NCBI GenBank assembly: GCA_018065965.1
Contig: JAGHSH010000167.1
Coordinates: forward strand, 1 to 6,102
Reading direction: 5' to 3'
From: Candidatus Apopatocola equi
Lineage (GTDB): Bacteria > Bacillota > Clostridia > Oscillospirales > Oscillospiraceae
Length of the DNA: 6,102 nucleotides
Shown in pieces: positions 1 to 5,201 of the stretch (within the stretch, counting starts at the first letter, position 1; each line of letters opens with the position of its first letter). A program made the translations under genes and the position numbers. Below the pieces are notes generated by a model. It searched no databases. It was not told where the DNA came from and saw only the letters and a program-made list of their open reading frames with translations.

Positions 1-259
1 TGCCGCCGAAGTCTTCGCGGGCAACGGGCTTGTCCATCAGAACGAAGCCGCGGGCGCGGTCATCGGGGATGATGTCGGGGCAGAGCAGACCGGTCTCAAT
101 GCCCATCTGCATGAAGATGGGGTCACGGTCCAGACGGTTGGCCTTGTCGGCCTCAGCCAGGGTGCAGGGGTAGTTCAGAACGGGCATATCGATGCCGAGA
201 CGGTTCTTGTAAGTACCGACGACTTCGAGCTCTTTCTCGTCAAAGGGGATCTTAGCCAT
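1..259 (-). CDS. Probable URO-D family (corrinoid-linked) methyltransferase, N-terminal part
   Basis: An open frame starts with ATG at 259-257 and runs off the left edge after 86 codons. It begins MAKIPFDEKELEVVGTYKNR and continues through ...CPDIIPDDRARGFVLMDKP... to ...REDFGG. AAGGAG (270-275) lies 10 nt upstream of the start, and a near-consensus promoter precedes that. The N-terminus resembles, from memory, clostridial proteins annotated as uroporphyrinogen decarboxylase family. Many of these are not heme enzymes but methyltransferases that move methyl groups to or from corrinoid proteins, such as MtaA/MtbA-type and O-demethylase components. The zinc or catalytic site lies further on and is not visible, so the assignment is tentative. 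Codon choice (CGT for Arg, GGT for Gly, GTT for Val) differs from the GC-rich third positions of the cobalamin genes and suggests a highly expressed gene. It is transcribed away from its plus-strand neighbour and is not part of the cob operon. Confidence 0.5.
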   Translation of the reverse strand, partial: MAKIPFDEKELEVVGTYKNRLGIDMPVLNYPCTLAEADKANRLDRDPIFMQMGIETGLLCPDIIPDDRARGFVLMDKPVAREDFGG

Positions 260-333
260 AGTGTTTTTTCTCCTTAACTGTATTCCTATTTTTTCCCGGG
301 AATGTATCAGCAGCCCCGAGTTCATACACAGGT

Positions 334-362
334 ATTATAGTACATTCGTCCGAATATTGCAA
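334..362 (-). promoter_or_regulatory. Sigma-A type promoter for the leftward gene
   Basis: Read on the minus strand, TTGCAA (362-357) is followed after exactly 17 bp by a perfect TATAAT (339-334). Transcription should start near 327, giving a leader of roughly 68 nt before the ATG at 259. The AAGGAG ribosome binding site sits at 275-270. The leader contains a weak possible stem (TGTAT/ATACA, 324-328 with 303-307) but no recognisable riboswitch. Confidence 0.8.
344..355. promoter_or_regulatory. Small inverted repeat in the promoter spacer, possible operator
   Basis: ATTCG-TC-CGAAT forms a 5-bp inverted repeat with a 2-bp centre. It lies between the -35 and -10 boxes of the leftward promoter, where a bound repressor would block RNA polymerase. 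The arms are short, so it could be chance. No regulator gene is visible in the window. Confidence 0.3.
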
Positions 363-424
363 GTCTTTTTCTCCGGATTTGTCCGCTCTTCGCCCAGTGC
401 GATCATTTTAACTTTTTCCTGCTC

Positions 425-453
425 TTTACCTTTCTTCCGCGCCATGCTATAAT
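425..453 (+). promoter_or_regulatory. Extended -10 promoter for the YegP-like gene
   Basis: TTTACC (425-430, 4 of 6 matches to TTGACA) is followed after 17 bp by a perfect TATAAT (448-453). TGC sits directly in front (445-447), making an extended -10 element. Transcription should start near 460. The in-frame ATG at 452 lies inside the -10 box, so it cannot be on the transcript; this supports the start at 476 and a leader of only about 16 nt. Confidence 0.8.
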
Positions 454-460
454 GGCAGGG

Positions 461-467
461 AAAGGAG
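461..467 (+). promoter_or_regulatory. Ribosome binding site that decides the start of the YegP-like gene
   Basis: AAAGGAG ends 8 nt before the ATG at 476 and only 2 nt before the in-frame ATG at 470. The normal spacing favours 476. Confidence 0.75.
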
Positions 468-475
468 TGATGCCC

Positions 476-844
476 ATGGGAAGATACGAAGTTAAGACCG
501 TCAGACGCGGGTATCGCTTCAATCTGCTGGCCGGTAACGGGCAGATCGTAGGGACCGGCGAGATCTACAGCGCCAAGGTCAGCTGTCTGGGCGGCATCGA
601 GAGCGTGCGGCGGAATGCCCCCATTGCTCCCATTGCGGACCTGTGCCGGGAGAGTGCAGAGCGGCGGATCCGCTGTCCCCGCTTTGAGGTCTATGCGGAC
701 AGAGCCGGAGAGTACCGCTTCCGCCTCCGGGCGCGGAATGGGAAGATCATCCTTGTCAGCGAGGGCTATGTGCGCAAGGAGGGCTGTCTCAACGGCATTG
801 AGAGCGTGCGAAGAAACGCAGACTCCAAAATAGAAGAGGTATGA
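476..844 (+). CDS. YegP/DUF1508 family protein, two tandem repeats
   Basis: A small soluble protein of 122 residues made of two copies of the DUF1508 (YegP-like) module. Copy 1 spans about residues 3-49 and copy 2 about residues 69-115. Each follows the pattern of an aromatic/basic strand (RYEV or RFEVY), then YRF.L.A.NG.I, then a Cys-Leu and G-IESVRRNA at the end. This matches the family, whose members are short beta-rich domains in one or two copies and whose biochemical role is unknown. Copy 1 is more diverged: it lacks the acidic D-AGE turn seen in copy 2 and has CLGGIES where copy 2 has CLNGIES. The start at 476 follows from the promoter and ribosome binding site; a start at 452 would add 8 residues but lies inside the -10 box. 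The gene stands alone, facing the cobalamin operon, and ends in a strong terminator overlapping its stop codon. Confidence 0.85.
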   Translation: MGRYEVKTVRRGYRFNLLAGNGQIVGTGEIYSAKVSCLGGIESVRRNAPIAPIADLCRESAERRIRCPRFEVYADRAGEYRFRLRARNGKIILVSEGYVRKEGCLNGIESVRRNADSKIEEV

Positions 845-890
845 AAAAGGGTTTCCTGCGCATTGTTTCATTTCGCAGGGAACCCTTTTT
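844..890 (+). terminator. Intrinsic terminator of the YegP-like gene, probably bidirectional
   Basis: The stem pairs 844-860 with 874-890: AAAAAGGG, then TTTCCTGCG, against CGCAGGGAA and CCCTTTTT. That is 17 consecutive pairs including one G-T wobble, closing a 13-nt loop. The right arm ends in TTTTT and the left arm starts with AAAAA, so it can act in both directions. It begins within the TGA stop codon at 842-844. Confidence 0.85.
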
Positions 891-896
891 ATAAAC

Positions 897-952
897 GGCT
901 GAATCCTCATGACTGCATCACCGCAGCGCAGTGCTGCAACAGCCTTTCAGCC
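897..952. repeat. Imperfect hairpin with nested stem in the convergent intergenic region
   Basis: GGCTGAA (897-903) pairs with TTCAGCC (946-952). Inside the 42-nt interval, GCAGC (923-927) pairs with GCTGC (933-937). No T-tract follows on either strand, so it is not a terminator by itself. No coding frame or known RNA family is recognised. Confidence 0.4.
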
Positions 953-954
953 CC

Positions 955-993
955 CATTCTTTCTTGTCTTTTTCGTGAAAGACAGAAAGAATG
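955..993. repeat. Long hairpin without T-tract
   Basis: CATTCTTTCT and GTCTTT (955-964, 966-971) pair with AAAGAC and AGAAAGAATG (978-993). The result is a 16-bp stem with one bulged T at 965 and a 6-nt loop, TTCGTG. No run of T follows on either strand, so a plain terminator role is unlikely. A 10-bp palindrome, CCGCCGGCGG, follows at 996-1005. Confidence 0.55.
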
Positions 994-1012
994 CGCCGCC
1001 GGCGGTGGAAGA

Positions 1013-1057
1013 AAGAAAGGTTCATTGCAAAATTCAAGTTTGCAATGAACCTTTTTT
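1013..1057 (-). terminator. Terminator at the end of the cobalamin operon, probably bidirectional
   Basis: A perfect 16-bp stem pairs 1016-1031 (AAAGGTTCATTGCAAA) with 1039-1054, around a 7-nt loop. On the minus strand it starts directly after the cobC-type stop codon (TAA, 1058-1056) and is followed by a T-rich stretch (CTTTCTTTC). On the plus strand it ends in TTTTTT, so it could also stop transcripts that read through from the left. Confidence 0.8.
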
Positions 1058-1640
1058 ACCGTTCCGGAATTATTCGGTAGCTGAGTGCCCGGCCGTTTTC
1101 ATAGCACAGCTCATAGCCCTCGCCGCCTGTGGGCTGCCAGTCGTAGCGGCCCTTCTCCTCCTCCGGGAAGAGGGCAGTCATGATGTTGACAATGGTGCCT
1201 CCATGCACCACCAGCAGGAGATCCCCGCCGCAGTCCGCAAGTCTGCGGAACGCGCCGAGTACCCGTTCGGCCATCTCGTTGCCGCTCTCGCCGTGGGGCG
1301 GAGCCTGCTCGGCCGAGTTGTTGAGCCAGTCCAGAAAGCCGGGCTGCTTCTCCAGCGCATAGTAATCCTGCATTTCATAGTCCCCGAAGCTGATCTCCTT
1401 CAGCTCCGGTACGGCCTCGTGCTCCGTCTCGCCAAAGAGCAGAGCAAGGGTCTCTTCCGTGCGCTTCATACCGCTGGTGTACACCCGGAAGCCCGTAACG
1501 TCCGGGTAGCCGCCCGCTTCGCGCTTTTCCGCCAGCGCCCTCCGGCCGTTCTCGCTGAGGGGAACGTCCGTCTGCCCGCAATAGAGCCACTTTTCATTGG
1601 CCTCCGTGGAGCCGTGGCGGATGAGAACGATTTTGCTCAT
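1056..1640 (-). CDS. cobC: Histidine phosphatase, probable alpha-ribazole phosphatase (CobC type)
   Basis: A 194-residue member of the histidine phosphatase (phosphoglycerate mutase-like) superfamily. Catalytic signatures are visible: IRHG at residues 7-10 with the phospho-acceptor His9, TSGMKRTEET at 55-64 with Arg60, an acidic ISFGDYE region around 82-89, and VVHGG at 144-148 with the second His146. Last place in a cobT-cobU-cobS operon makes it the likely alpha-ribazole-5'-phosphate or adenosylcobalamin-5'-phosphate phosphatase that completes the nucleotide loop. Family membership is certain; the substrate is inferred from context. The frame is open upstream to 1724, but the start is placed at 1640 because MSKIVLIRHG is the normal N-terminus and that ATG forms an ATGA overlap with the upstream stop codon, indicating translational coupling. 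A terminator hairpin starts immediately after the stop. Confidence 0.85.
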   Translation of the reverse strand: MSKIVLIRHGSTEANEKWLYCGQTDVPLSENGRRALAEKREAGGYPDVTGFRVYTSGMKRTEETLALLFGETEHEAVPELKEISFGDYEMQDYYALEKQPGFLDWLNNSAEQAPPHGESGNEMAERVLGAFRRLADCGGDLLLVVHGGTIVNIMTALFPEEEKGRYDWQPTGGEGYELCYENGRALSYRIIPER

Positions 1641-1996
1641 CCCTTCAGCCTCCGGGAGAGGCCGCAGAAGAGCCGGGTCACGGTGGTGCTGCGGGCCGCC
1701 AGAGCCGTAAGGGTTCTGCCGCACAGCTCCCGCCAGGCGCGGACATTCGGGTCCATGGGCACCACGCCGCAGCTGATATCGTCCGCAATGACCACCGCAT
1801 CCTCCCGGGCGGGAAGCTCGGGGGTCATGCCTTTGAGGACGCAGTGATAAAGGTACTGCTCATAGTGATACAGGCAGCGCTTGGAGAAATCCGCCTCGCC
1901 GGAGGCGCAGTCGCAGATGTCCGCCTCCAGCACATGCAGTTCGTTTCTGGCATAATCCAGCTTGCCCTGATAAGCGCCGCCGATTACAAGATCCAT
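1637..1996 (-). CDS. Short CobU-like protein (minimal cobinamide kinase/guanylyltransferase homologue)
   Basis: A 119-residue protein, about two thirds the usual CobU length. The N-terminus has a P-loop-like GGAYQGKL (residues 6-13) in the position of the CobU nucleotide-binding loop, with Leu where Ser or Thr normally follows GK. The C-terminal half resembles the CobU segment around the NEVG-GIVP motif: VIADDISCGVVPM (69-81), then a basic helix and TRLFCGLSRRLK (107-118). The central part that carries the guanylylated His of CobU (an arginine-flanked RH) is missing or unrecognisable, so full bifunctional activity is doubtful. A canonical-length CobU is encoded two genes upstream. A strong ribosome binding site (AAGGAGG, 2012-2006, 9 nt before the ATG) overlaps the cobS stop codon, so it is well translated and not obviously decaying. 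It overlaps the cobC-type gene by 4 bp. The role is unknown; a kinase-only enzyme, or a partner or regulator of CobU, are options. Confidence 0.7.
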   Translation of the reverse strand: MDLVIGGAYQGKLDYARNELHVLEADICDCASGEADFSKRCLYHYEQYLYHCVLKGMTPELPAREDAVVIADDISCGVVPMDPNVRAWRELCGRTLTALAARSTTVTRLFCGLSRRLKG

Positions 1997-2010
1997 TGTT
2001 TTCTTCCTCC

Positions 2011-2742
2011 TTAGAGCAGGGCAAGGGCGATCACGCCGCAGAGCTCGCCCACGGTGATCGCGCTGCCGGAAATATCGCCGCTCATCCCCTGCAGATCCCG
2101 GCGGATGCTGAGAATCGTGACCCAGCTGCCCAAAGCCGTCACAACGGCGCTGAGTCCCGCCCGGCCGCAGAATACCACAGAGAGTGCGCAGAAAAGCACC
2201 GTCTCGGCAGCGCCCAGCAGCTTATGGCCGCTCTTCACGCTGTCGGGCAGCTTGGCATAGCCGCTGGTGGACATGGGTAGAAAGCTCAGCACCGCGGTAA
2301 TGGAGCAGCTGCGGCTGACGGCGGGCAGAAAGAGCAGGCAGAGCCATTTTTCCTTCAGCTCCATGCCCGCAAAGGCGGCAAAGCCGAAGAGCAGCCACAG
2401 GGCCAGACAGATGACCGCAAAGCTGCCCACATGGGAGTCCTTGAGGATCTCCCGGCGTTTCTCCAGTTCCCGGCGGGAGAGCACCGCATCGGCGCAGTCC
2501 ATATAGCCGTCCAGATGGATGAAGCCGGAGAGCAGTGAGGGAAGCGCACACAGCAGTGCCGCGCCCACAAAGCCCAGCTGCAGGCAGCCTGCGCCGTAGC
2601 CGCAGAGCGCCCAGAGAGCGCCGATCATCAGGCCGATGAGGGGCGTACAGAGCAGCATGCCCGGGTAGAGAGCCTGATCCCACTTTTTTACGGGACAGGG
2701 TATGGCACAGAACATACCCCATGCCATCCAGAACGCAGTCAC
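2011..2742 (-). CDS. cobS: Adenosylcobinamide-GDP ribazoletransferase (cobalamin synthase)
   Basis: A 243-residue integral membrane enzyme that joins adenosylcobinamide-GDP to alpha-ribazole (or its 5'-phosphate), the step that closes the nucleotide loop. Family motifs are clear: GFIHLDGYMDCADAVLS (residues 73-89) with its conserved acidic residues, KDSHVGSF (101-108), and near the C-terminus GMSGDISGSAITVGE (219-233), matching the family's GLTGD...E pattern. Hydrophobic segments occur at about 30-50, 56-75, 108-126, 132-155, 176-192 and 196-213. Translation starts at a GTG (2742-2740) that overlaps the cobU stop codon as GTGA. An ATG five codons further in is possible but would trim the usual N-terminus. 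The length is normal for the family. Confidence 0.93.
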   Translation of the reverse strand: MTAFWMAWGMFCAIPCPVKKWDQALYPGMLLCTPLIGLMIGALWALCGYGAGCLQLGFVGAALLCALPSLLSGFIHLDGYMDCADAVLSRRELEKRREILKDSHVGSFAVICLALWLLFGFAAFAGMELKEKWLCLLFLPAVSRSCSITAVLSFLPMSTSGYAKLPDSVKSGHKLLGAAETVLFCALSVVFCGRAGLSAVVTALGSWVTILSIRRDLQGMSGDISGSAITVGELCGVIALALL

Positions 2743-3275
2743 AGCGGCATAACCCCCTTATAGAGAATGGGAATTCCCAGATTGATCTCCACCACCGTGT
2801 CGCAGACCTCTGCCAGCGCCCGGTCGCAGAGTGCCAGCGCCTGCCGATAGCTTTCGGTAAACTCGTCATAGCGCTCGGCGTCGCTGTAGATATAGTCGGA
2901 AACGAAAACGATGCTGCCCACCCGCTCGGCCAGCTGGCACAGCTCCTTCGCCACCCGCTCTCCGGCGGCAAAGTCCGTGATCCCGTCGTGGAACATCTCG
3001 TTATTCAGCAGGCTCGTCACCGCATCCAGCAGGAAGCAGCCGGAGGCGTCTATGCCCTGCAGAGCGTCGGGTATGTGCCGTCCGCACTCCACGGTGATAA
3101 AGCCCTTCCCGGCCCGGGAAGCCACATGGCGGGCAATACGCTCCCGATCTTCATCATCGTGGGGGATCATAGTCGCCAGATAATACAGGGGTCTGTCCCC
3201 CGCCAGGACGCGGGCGCAGTCCTCGGCGGTGCCGGACTTGCCGTTTTTGCAGCCCCCGGAGAAAAACATTTTCAT
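2739..3275 (-). CDS. cobU: Adenosylcobinamide kinase / adenosylcobinamide-phosphate guanylyltransferase
   Basis: A 178-residue CobU homologue of normal length, which phosphorylates adenosylcobinamide and then transfers GMP to it. The P-loop GGCKNGKS occupies residues 7-14. YYLATMIPHDDEDRERIARH (31-50) matches the segment carrying the guanylylated histidine, here His50. LLDAVTSLLNN (82-92) matches the conserved VDCLTLWVSN-type strand. The usual NEVG-GIVP stretch is replaced by VSDYIYSDAERYDEF (125-139), so the C-terminal half departs from textbook CobU while the rest of the active site is intact. The start ATG (3275-3273) overlaps the cobT stop codon as ATGA. The assignment as CobU is strong; the effect of the altered motif is not known. 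A second, shorter CobU-like gene lies downstream at 1637-1996. Confidence 0.88.
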   Translation of the reverse strand: MKMFFSGGCKNGKSGTAEDCARVLAGDRPLYYLATMIPHDDEDRERIARHVASRAGKGFITVECGRHIPDALQGIDASGCFLLDAVTSLLNNEMFHDGITDFAAGERVAKELCQLAERVGSIVFVSDYIYSDAERYDEFTESYRQALALCDRALAEVCDTVVEINLGIPILYKGVMPL

Positions 3276-4366
3276 ATGGAGAACTTATCGCCCTTTCGGA
3301 TCTCTTCCAGATAGCTGTCGTCGATGGTGGATTCCTCGCCGAAGCTGGCCATTCCGCTCATCACGGCGCAGGCAGCCTCCATGACCTCAAAGGCGATGGG
3401 GCAGCCGCTGCCCTCGCCCAGACGCATACCCAGCAGCAGCCACGGCTCCAGCTTCAGCTCTTTGGCTGCGACCATGTAGCCGATCTCATAGCTGGCATGG
3501 GAGGGGAACATATATTCGCAGCTCAGCGAACACAGCCGCTGGGCACAGAGCGCCGCCACAATGGAGATAAAGCCGTCAATGACCACGGGGATACGTTCCT
3601 TCGCAGCGCCGAGGAACACGCCGCACATGGCCGCGATATCCAGACCGCCCACCTTGGAGAGCACATCGATCACATCCGCGGGATCGGGCTTATGCAGCTC
3701 CAGCGCATGGGAGAGCACCTGCTTCTTGCGTGCAAAGGCCTCGTCGGTAAGACCGCCGCCGCGGCCGGTGACCTGCTCCACGCTCAGCCCCGTCAGGCAG
3801 CAGAGGACAGCGGAGGAGGTGGAAGTGTTGCCGATGCCCATCTCGCCCACGCCGAGCACGTCCACTCCCTCGCGCTTGGCGATCTCTGCCTGCTCCACGC
3901 CCACAAAAATGGCCTGCAGCACCTGCTCCCGGGTCATGGCGGGCTCCTTATAGAAATTCCGGGTGGACCTGGCAATGTTGCGGTTCACGATCTCGGGACA
4001 GTCGTAGGGATCGGCGATGCCCACGTCCACCACGACCACATCGTTATGGAAGTGCCTGGCCAGAGAGGACATGCCGGTTTTCCGCTTTGTCATGTTCACG
4101 GCCTGTGCAGCGGTAACGCTGCGGGGAGAGGAGGAAACGCCCTCCTCGATCACGCCGTTGTCGGCGCAGAGCACGATGATCCGCTTGTGATCCACGCTGT
4201 TGATCACCTTTCCGGTGATGCCCGCCAGTTGGATGGAGATGCTCTCCAGCGTTCCCAGCGAGCCGGGCGGCTTGGCCAGTCCCGCCTGTCGGCGTGCGGC
4301 AGCCCCCGCAGCCTCAGAGTCGGGTCCTGTGATCGAATCGATCAGCTCTTTCAGTCTTTCTTTCAT
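3272..4366 (-). CDS. cobT: Nicotinate-nucleotide--dimethylbenzimidazole phosphoribosyltransferase
   Basis: A 364-residue CobT. It transfers ribose phosphate from nicotinate mononucleotide to a lower-ligand base, giving the alpha-ribotide used by CobS. Visible family motifs are KPPGSLGTLE (residues 32-41), CADNGV (67-72), GEMGIGNTSTSS (174-185), TGRGGG (200-205) and LGEGSGCP (316-323). Glu318 in the last motif corresponds to the catalytic base of characterised CobT. The length is typical. The start is supported by GGAGGGG and AAGGA just upstream; only 3 nt separate it from the stop codon of the preceding gene, so the two are probably translated together. No bluB or other base-synthesis gene is visible in the window, so the base may be taken up or made elsewhere. 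The actual lower ligand cannot be read from sequence. Confidence 0.95.
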   Translation of the reverse strand: MKERLKELIDSITGPDSEAAGAAARRQAGLAKPPGSLGTLESISIQLAGITGKVINSVDHKRIIVLCADNGVIEEGVSSSPRSVTAAQAVNMTKRKTGMSSLARHFHNDVVVVDVGIADPYDCPEIVNRNIARSTRNFYKEPAMTREQVLQAIFVGVEQAEIAKREGVDVLGVGEMGIGNTSTSSAVLCCLTGLSVEQVTGRGGGLTDEAFARKKQVLSHALELHKPDPADVIDVLSKVGGLDIAAMCGVFLGAAKERIPVVIDGFISIVAALCAQRLCSLSCEYMFPSHASYEIGYMVAAKELKLEPWLLLGMRLGEGSGCPIAFEVMEAACAVMSGMASFGEESTIDDSYLEEIRKGDKFSI

Positions 4367-4369
4367 TCC

Positions 4370-5176
4370 TTACCCCTCCAGATATGAATTGCTTTTGAGC
4401 CATGCGGCACAAATCTCACTTTCCATACACTCCACGGTGAAGCTGGCCTCCGGGCAAAGCTCAATGGCGGTGTCCAGAAAACGGCGCATATCAATGCTCC
4501 CCTTGTCCAGCGGATCGTGGGTGTCAAGCTCGCCCATGTTGTTGTGGATGTGAAAATGCGAAATAAACGGGGCGCAGCGGCGCAGCCAGCCATAAATGGC
4601 CTCCCCGTCGGTCGTGACATGGGCGTGTCCCACATCGAAGGTCAGGCGGAAGCGGGGGTCATCCAGCTTCTGCGCGATCTCCAACAGGGTCTCGCCGTCC
4701 TTTTCCATGATATTTTCCAGACAGATCACGCACTCTCCGCTGTGTTCGTCCAGAAAGCGCCGCCAATAGGGTATGGACTGCTCCGCAAAATAGCTCGGAT
4801 AGTAGATCATGGGCACCCAGCCGGAGTGTACCACCATCTTTTTCGCCCCGTAGGCGATCGCTGCCTCCCAGGCCTGTCCGTAGCGCAGGTCGCAGAGCTC
4901 CCGCGCTTTGGGATCGATGGCCGAGGGGAAGAGCTCGTTATAGGGAGCGTGCAGGACCCGCTCCGCCACCAGCGGCAGCCTTTCGCTGCGGATCTGCGCA
5001 TCCACGCCCGCAAACTTCGGCTCGTCCAGATTGTCGGACACGCAGTATTCCGCCAGCTCAATACCCATACCGTAGGCGGCAGCCACCGGTGCGGTCAGGT
5101 TCTGATATTCCATTTTCCATTCGCCGTTCCCCTCAAACATCACGAGGTCGGCCATGGTGGAAAGATAAAAACGCAT
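4370..5176 (-). CDS. Sugar phosphate isomerase/epimerase-like TIM-barrel protein
   Basis: A 268-residue protein of the xylose-isomerase-like TIM-barrel superfamily (AP_endonuc_2 fold). Likely metal-site residues are all present: Glu154 in CLENIMEK, Asp181 and His184 in FDVGHAH, a HFHIHNN strand (207-213), Asp218/His220 in LDTHD, and Glu249 in FTVEC. His76 (LHAPYN) and His117 (VVHSGW) sit where other members have conserved histidines. It is therefore probably an active divalent-metal enzyme rather than a decayed one. Family members isomerise or epimerise sugars, hydrolyse phosphodiesters or act on inositols; the substrate here cannot be inferred. It lies inside the cobalamin operon, 25 nt after the transporter S component and 3 nt before cobT, with an excellent ribosome binding site (AAAGGAGG, 9-10 nt before the ATG). 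That position suggests a corrinoid-linked job, but no textbook step needs such an enzyme. Confidence 0.8.
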   Translation of the reverse strand: MRFYLSTMADLVMFEGNGEWKMEYQNLTAPVAAAYGMGIELAEYCVSDNLDEPKFAGVDAQIRSERLPLVAERVLHAPYNELFPSAIDPKARELCDLRYGQAWEAAIAYGAKKMVVHSGWVPMIYYPSYFAEQSIPYWRRFLDEHSGECVICLENIMEKDGETLLEIAQKLDDPRFRLTFDVGHAHVTTDGEAIYGWLRRCAPFISHFHIHNNMGELDTHDPLDKGSIDMRRFLDTAIELCPEASFTVECMESEICAAWLKSNSYLEG

Positions 5177-5201
5177 ATTCTGTTTTCCTCCTTTTGACGG
5201 C

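Noticed and set aside
260..333. Possible riboswitch in the leader of the left-edge gene
   Set aside because: Only a weak 5-bp stem is visible, and no B12-box or other conserved riboswitch core could be found. The cobalamin riboswitch expected for the cob operon would be upstream, beyond position 6102.
452..475. Earlier in-frame ATG codons at 452 and 470 for the YegP-like gene
   Set aside because: The ATG at 452 lies inside the -10 box and the ATG at 470 is only 2 nt from the ribosome binding site.
335..910. A 191-codon open frame on the minus strand across the YegP-like gene
   Set aside because: It is antisense to a clear DUF1508 gene, crosses the promoter and terminator, shows no recognisable protein family and is explained by the GC-rich codons of the real gene.
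844..1057. CRISPR-like or insertion-sequence end repeats
   Set aside because: The four hairpins have different sequences and no regular spacing, no transposase fragment is present, and no target duplication was seen.
1641..1724. N-terminal extension of the CobC-type protein from an ATG at 1724
   Set aside because: The additional 28 residues overlap the upstream gene and precede the conserved MSKIVLIRHG start; the ATGA overlap supports 1640.
909..1847. A 312-codon plus-strand frame opposite the cobC-type and short CobU-like genes
   Set aside because: It runs antisense through two well-supported genes and through the terminator hairpins, with no domain-like features.
3497..4387. A 296-codon plus-strand frame opposite cobT
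   Set aside because: It is rich in His, Gly and Ala in the way expected for the complement of GC-rich codons, and cobT is certain on the other strand.
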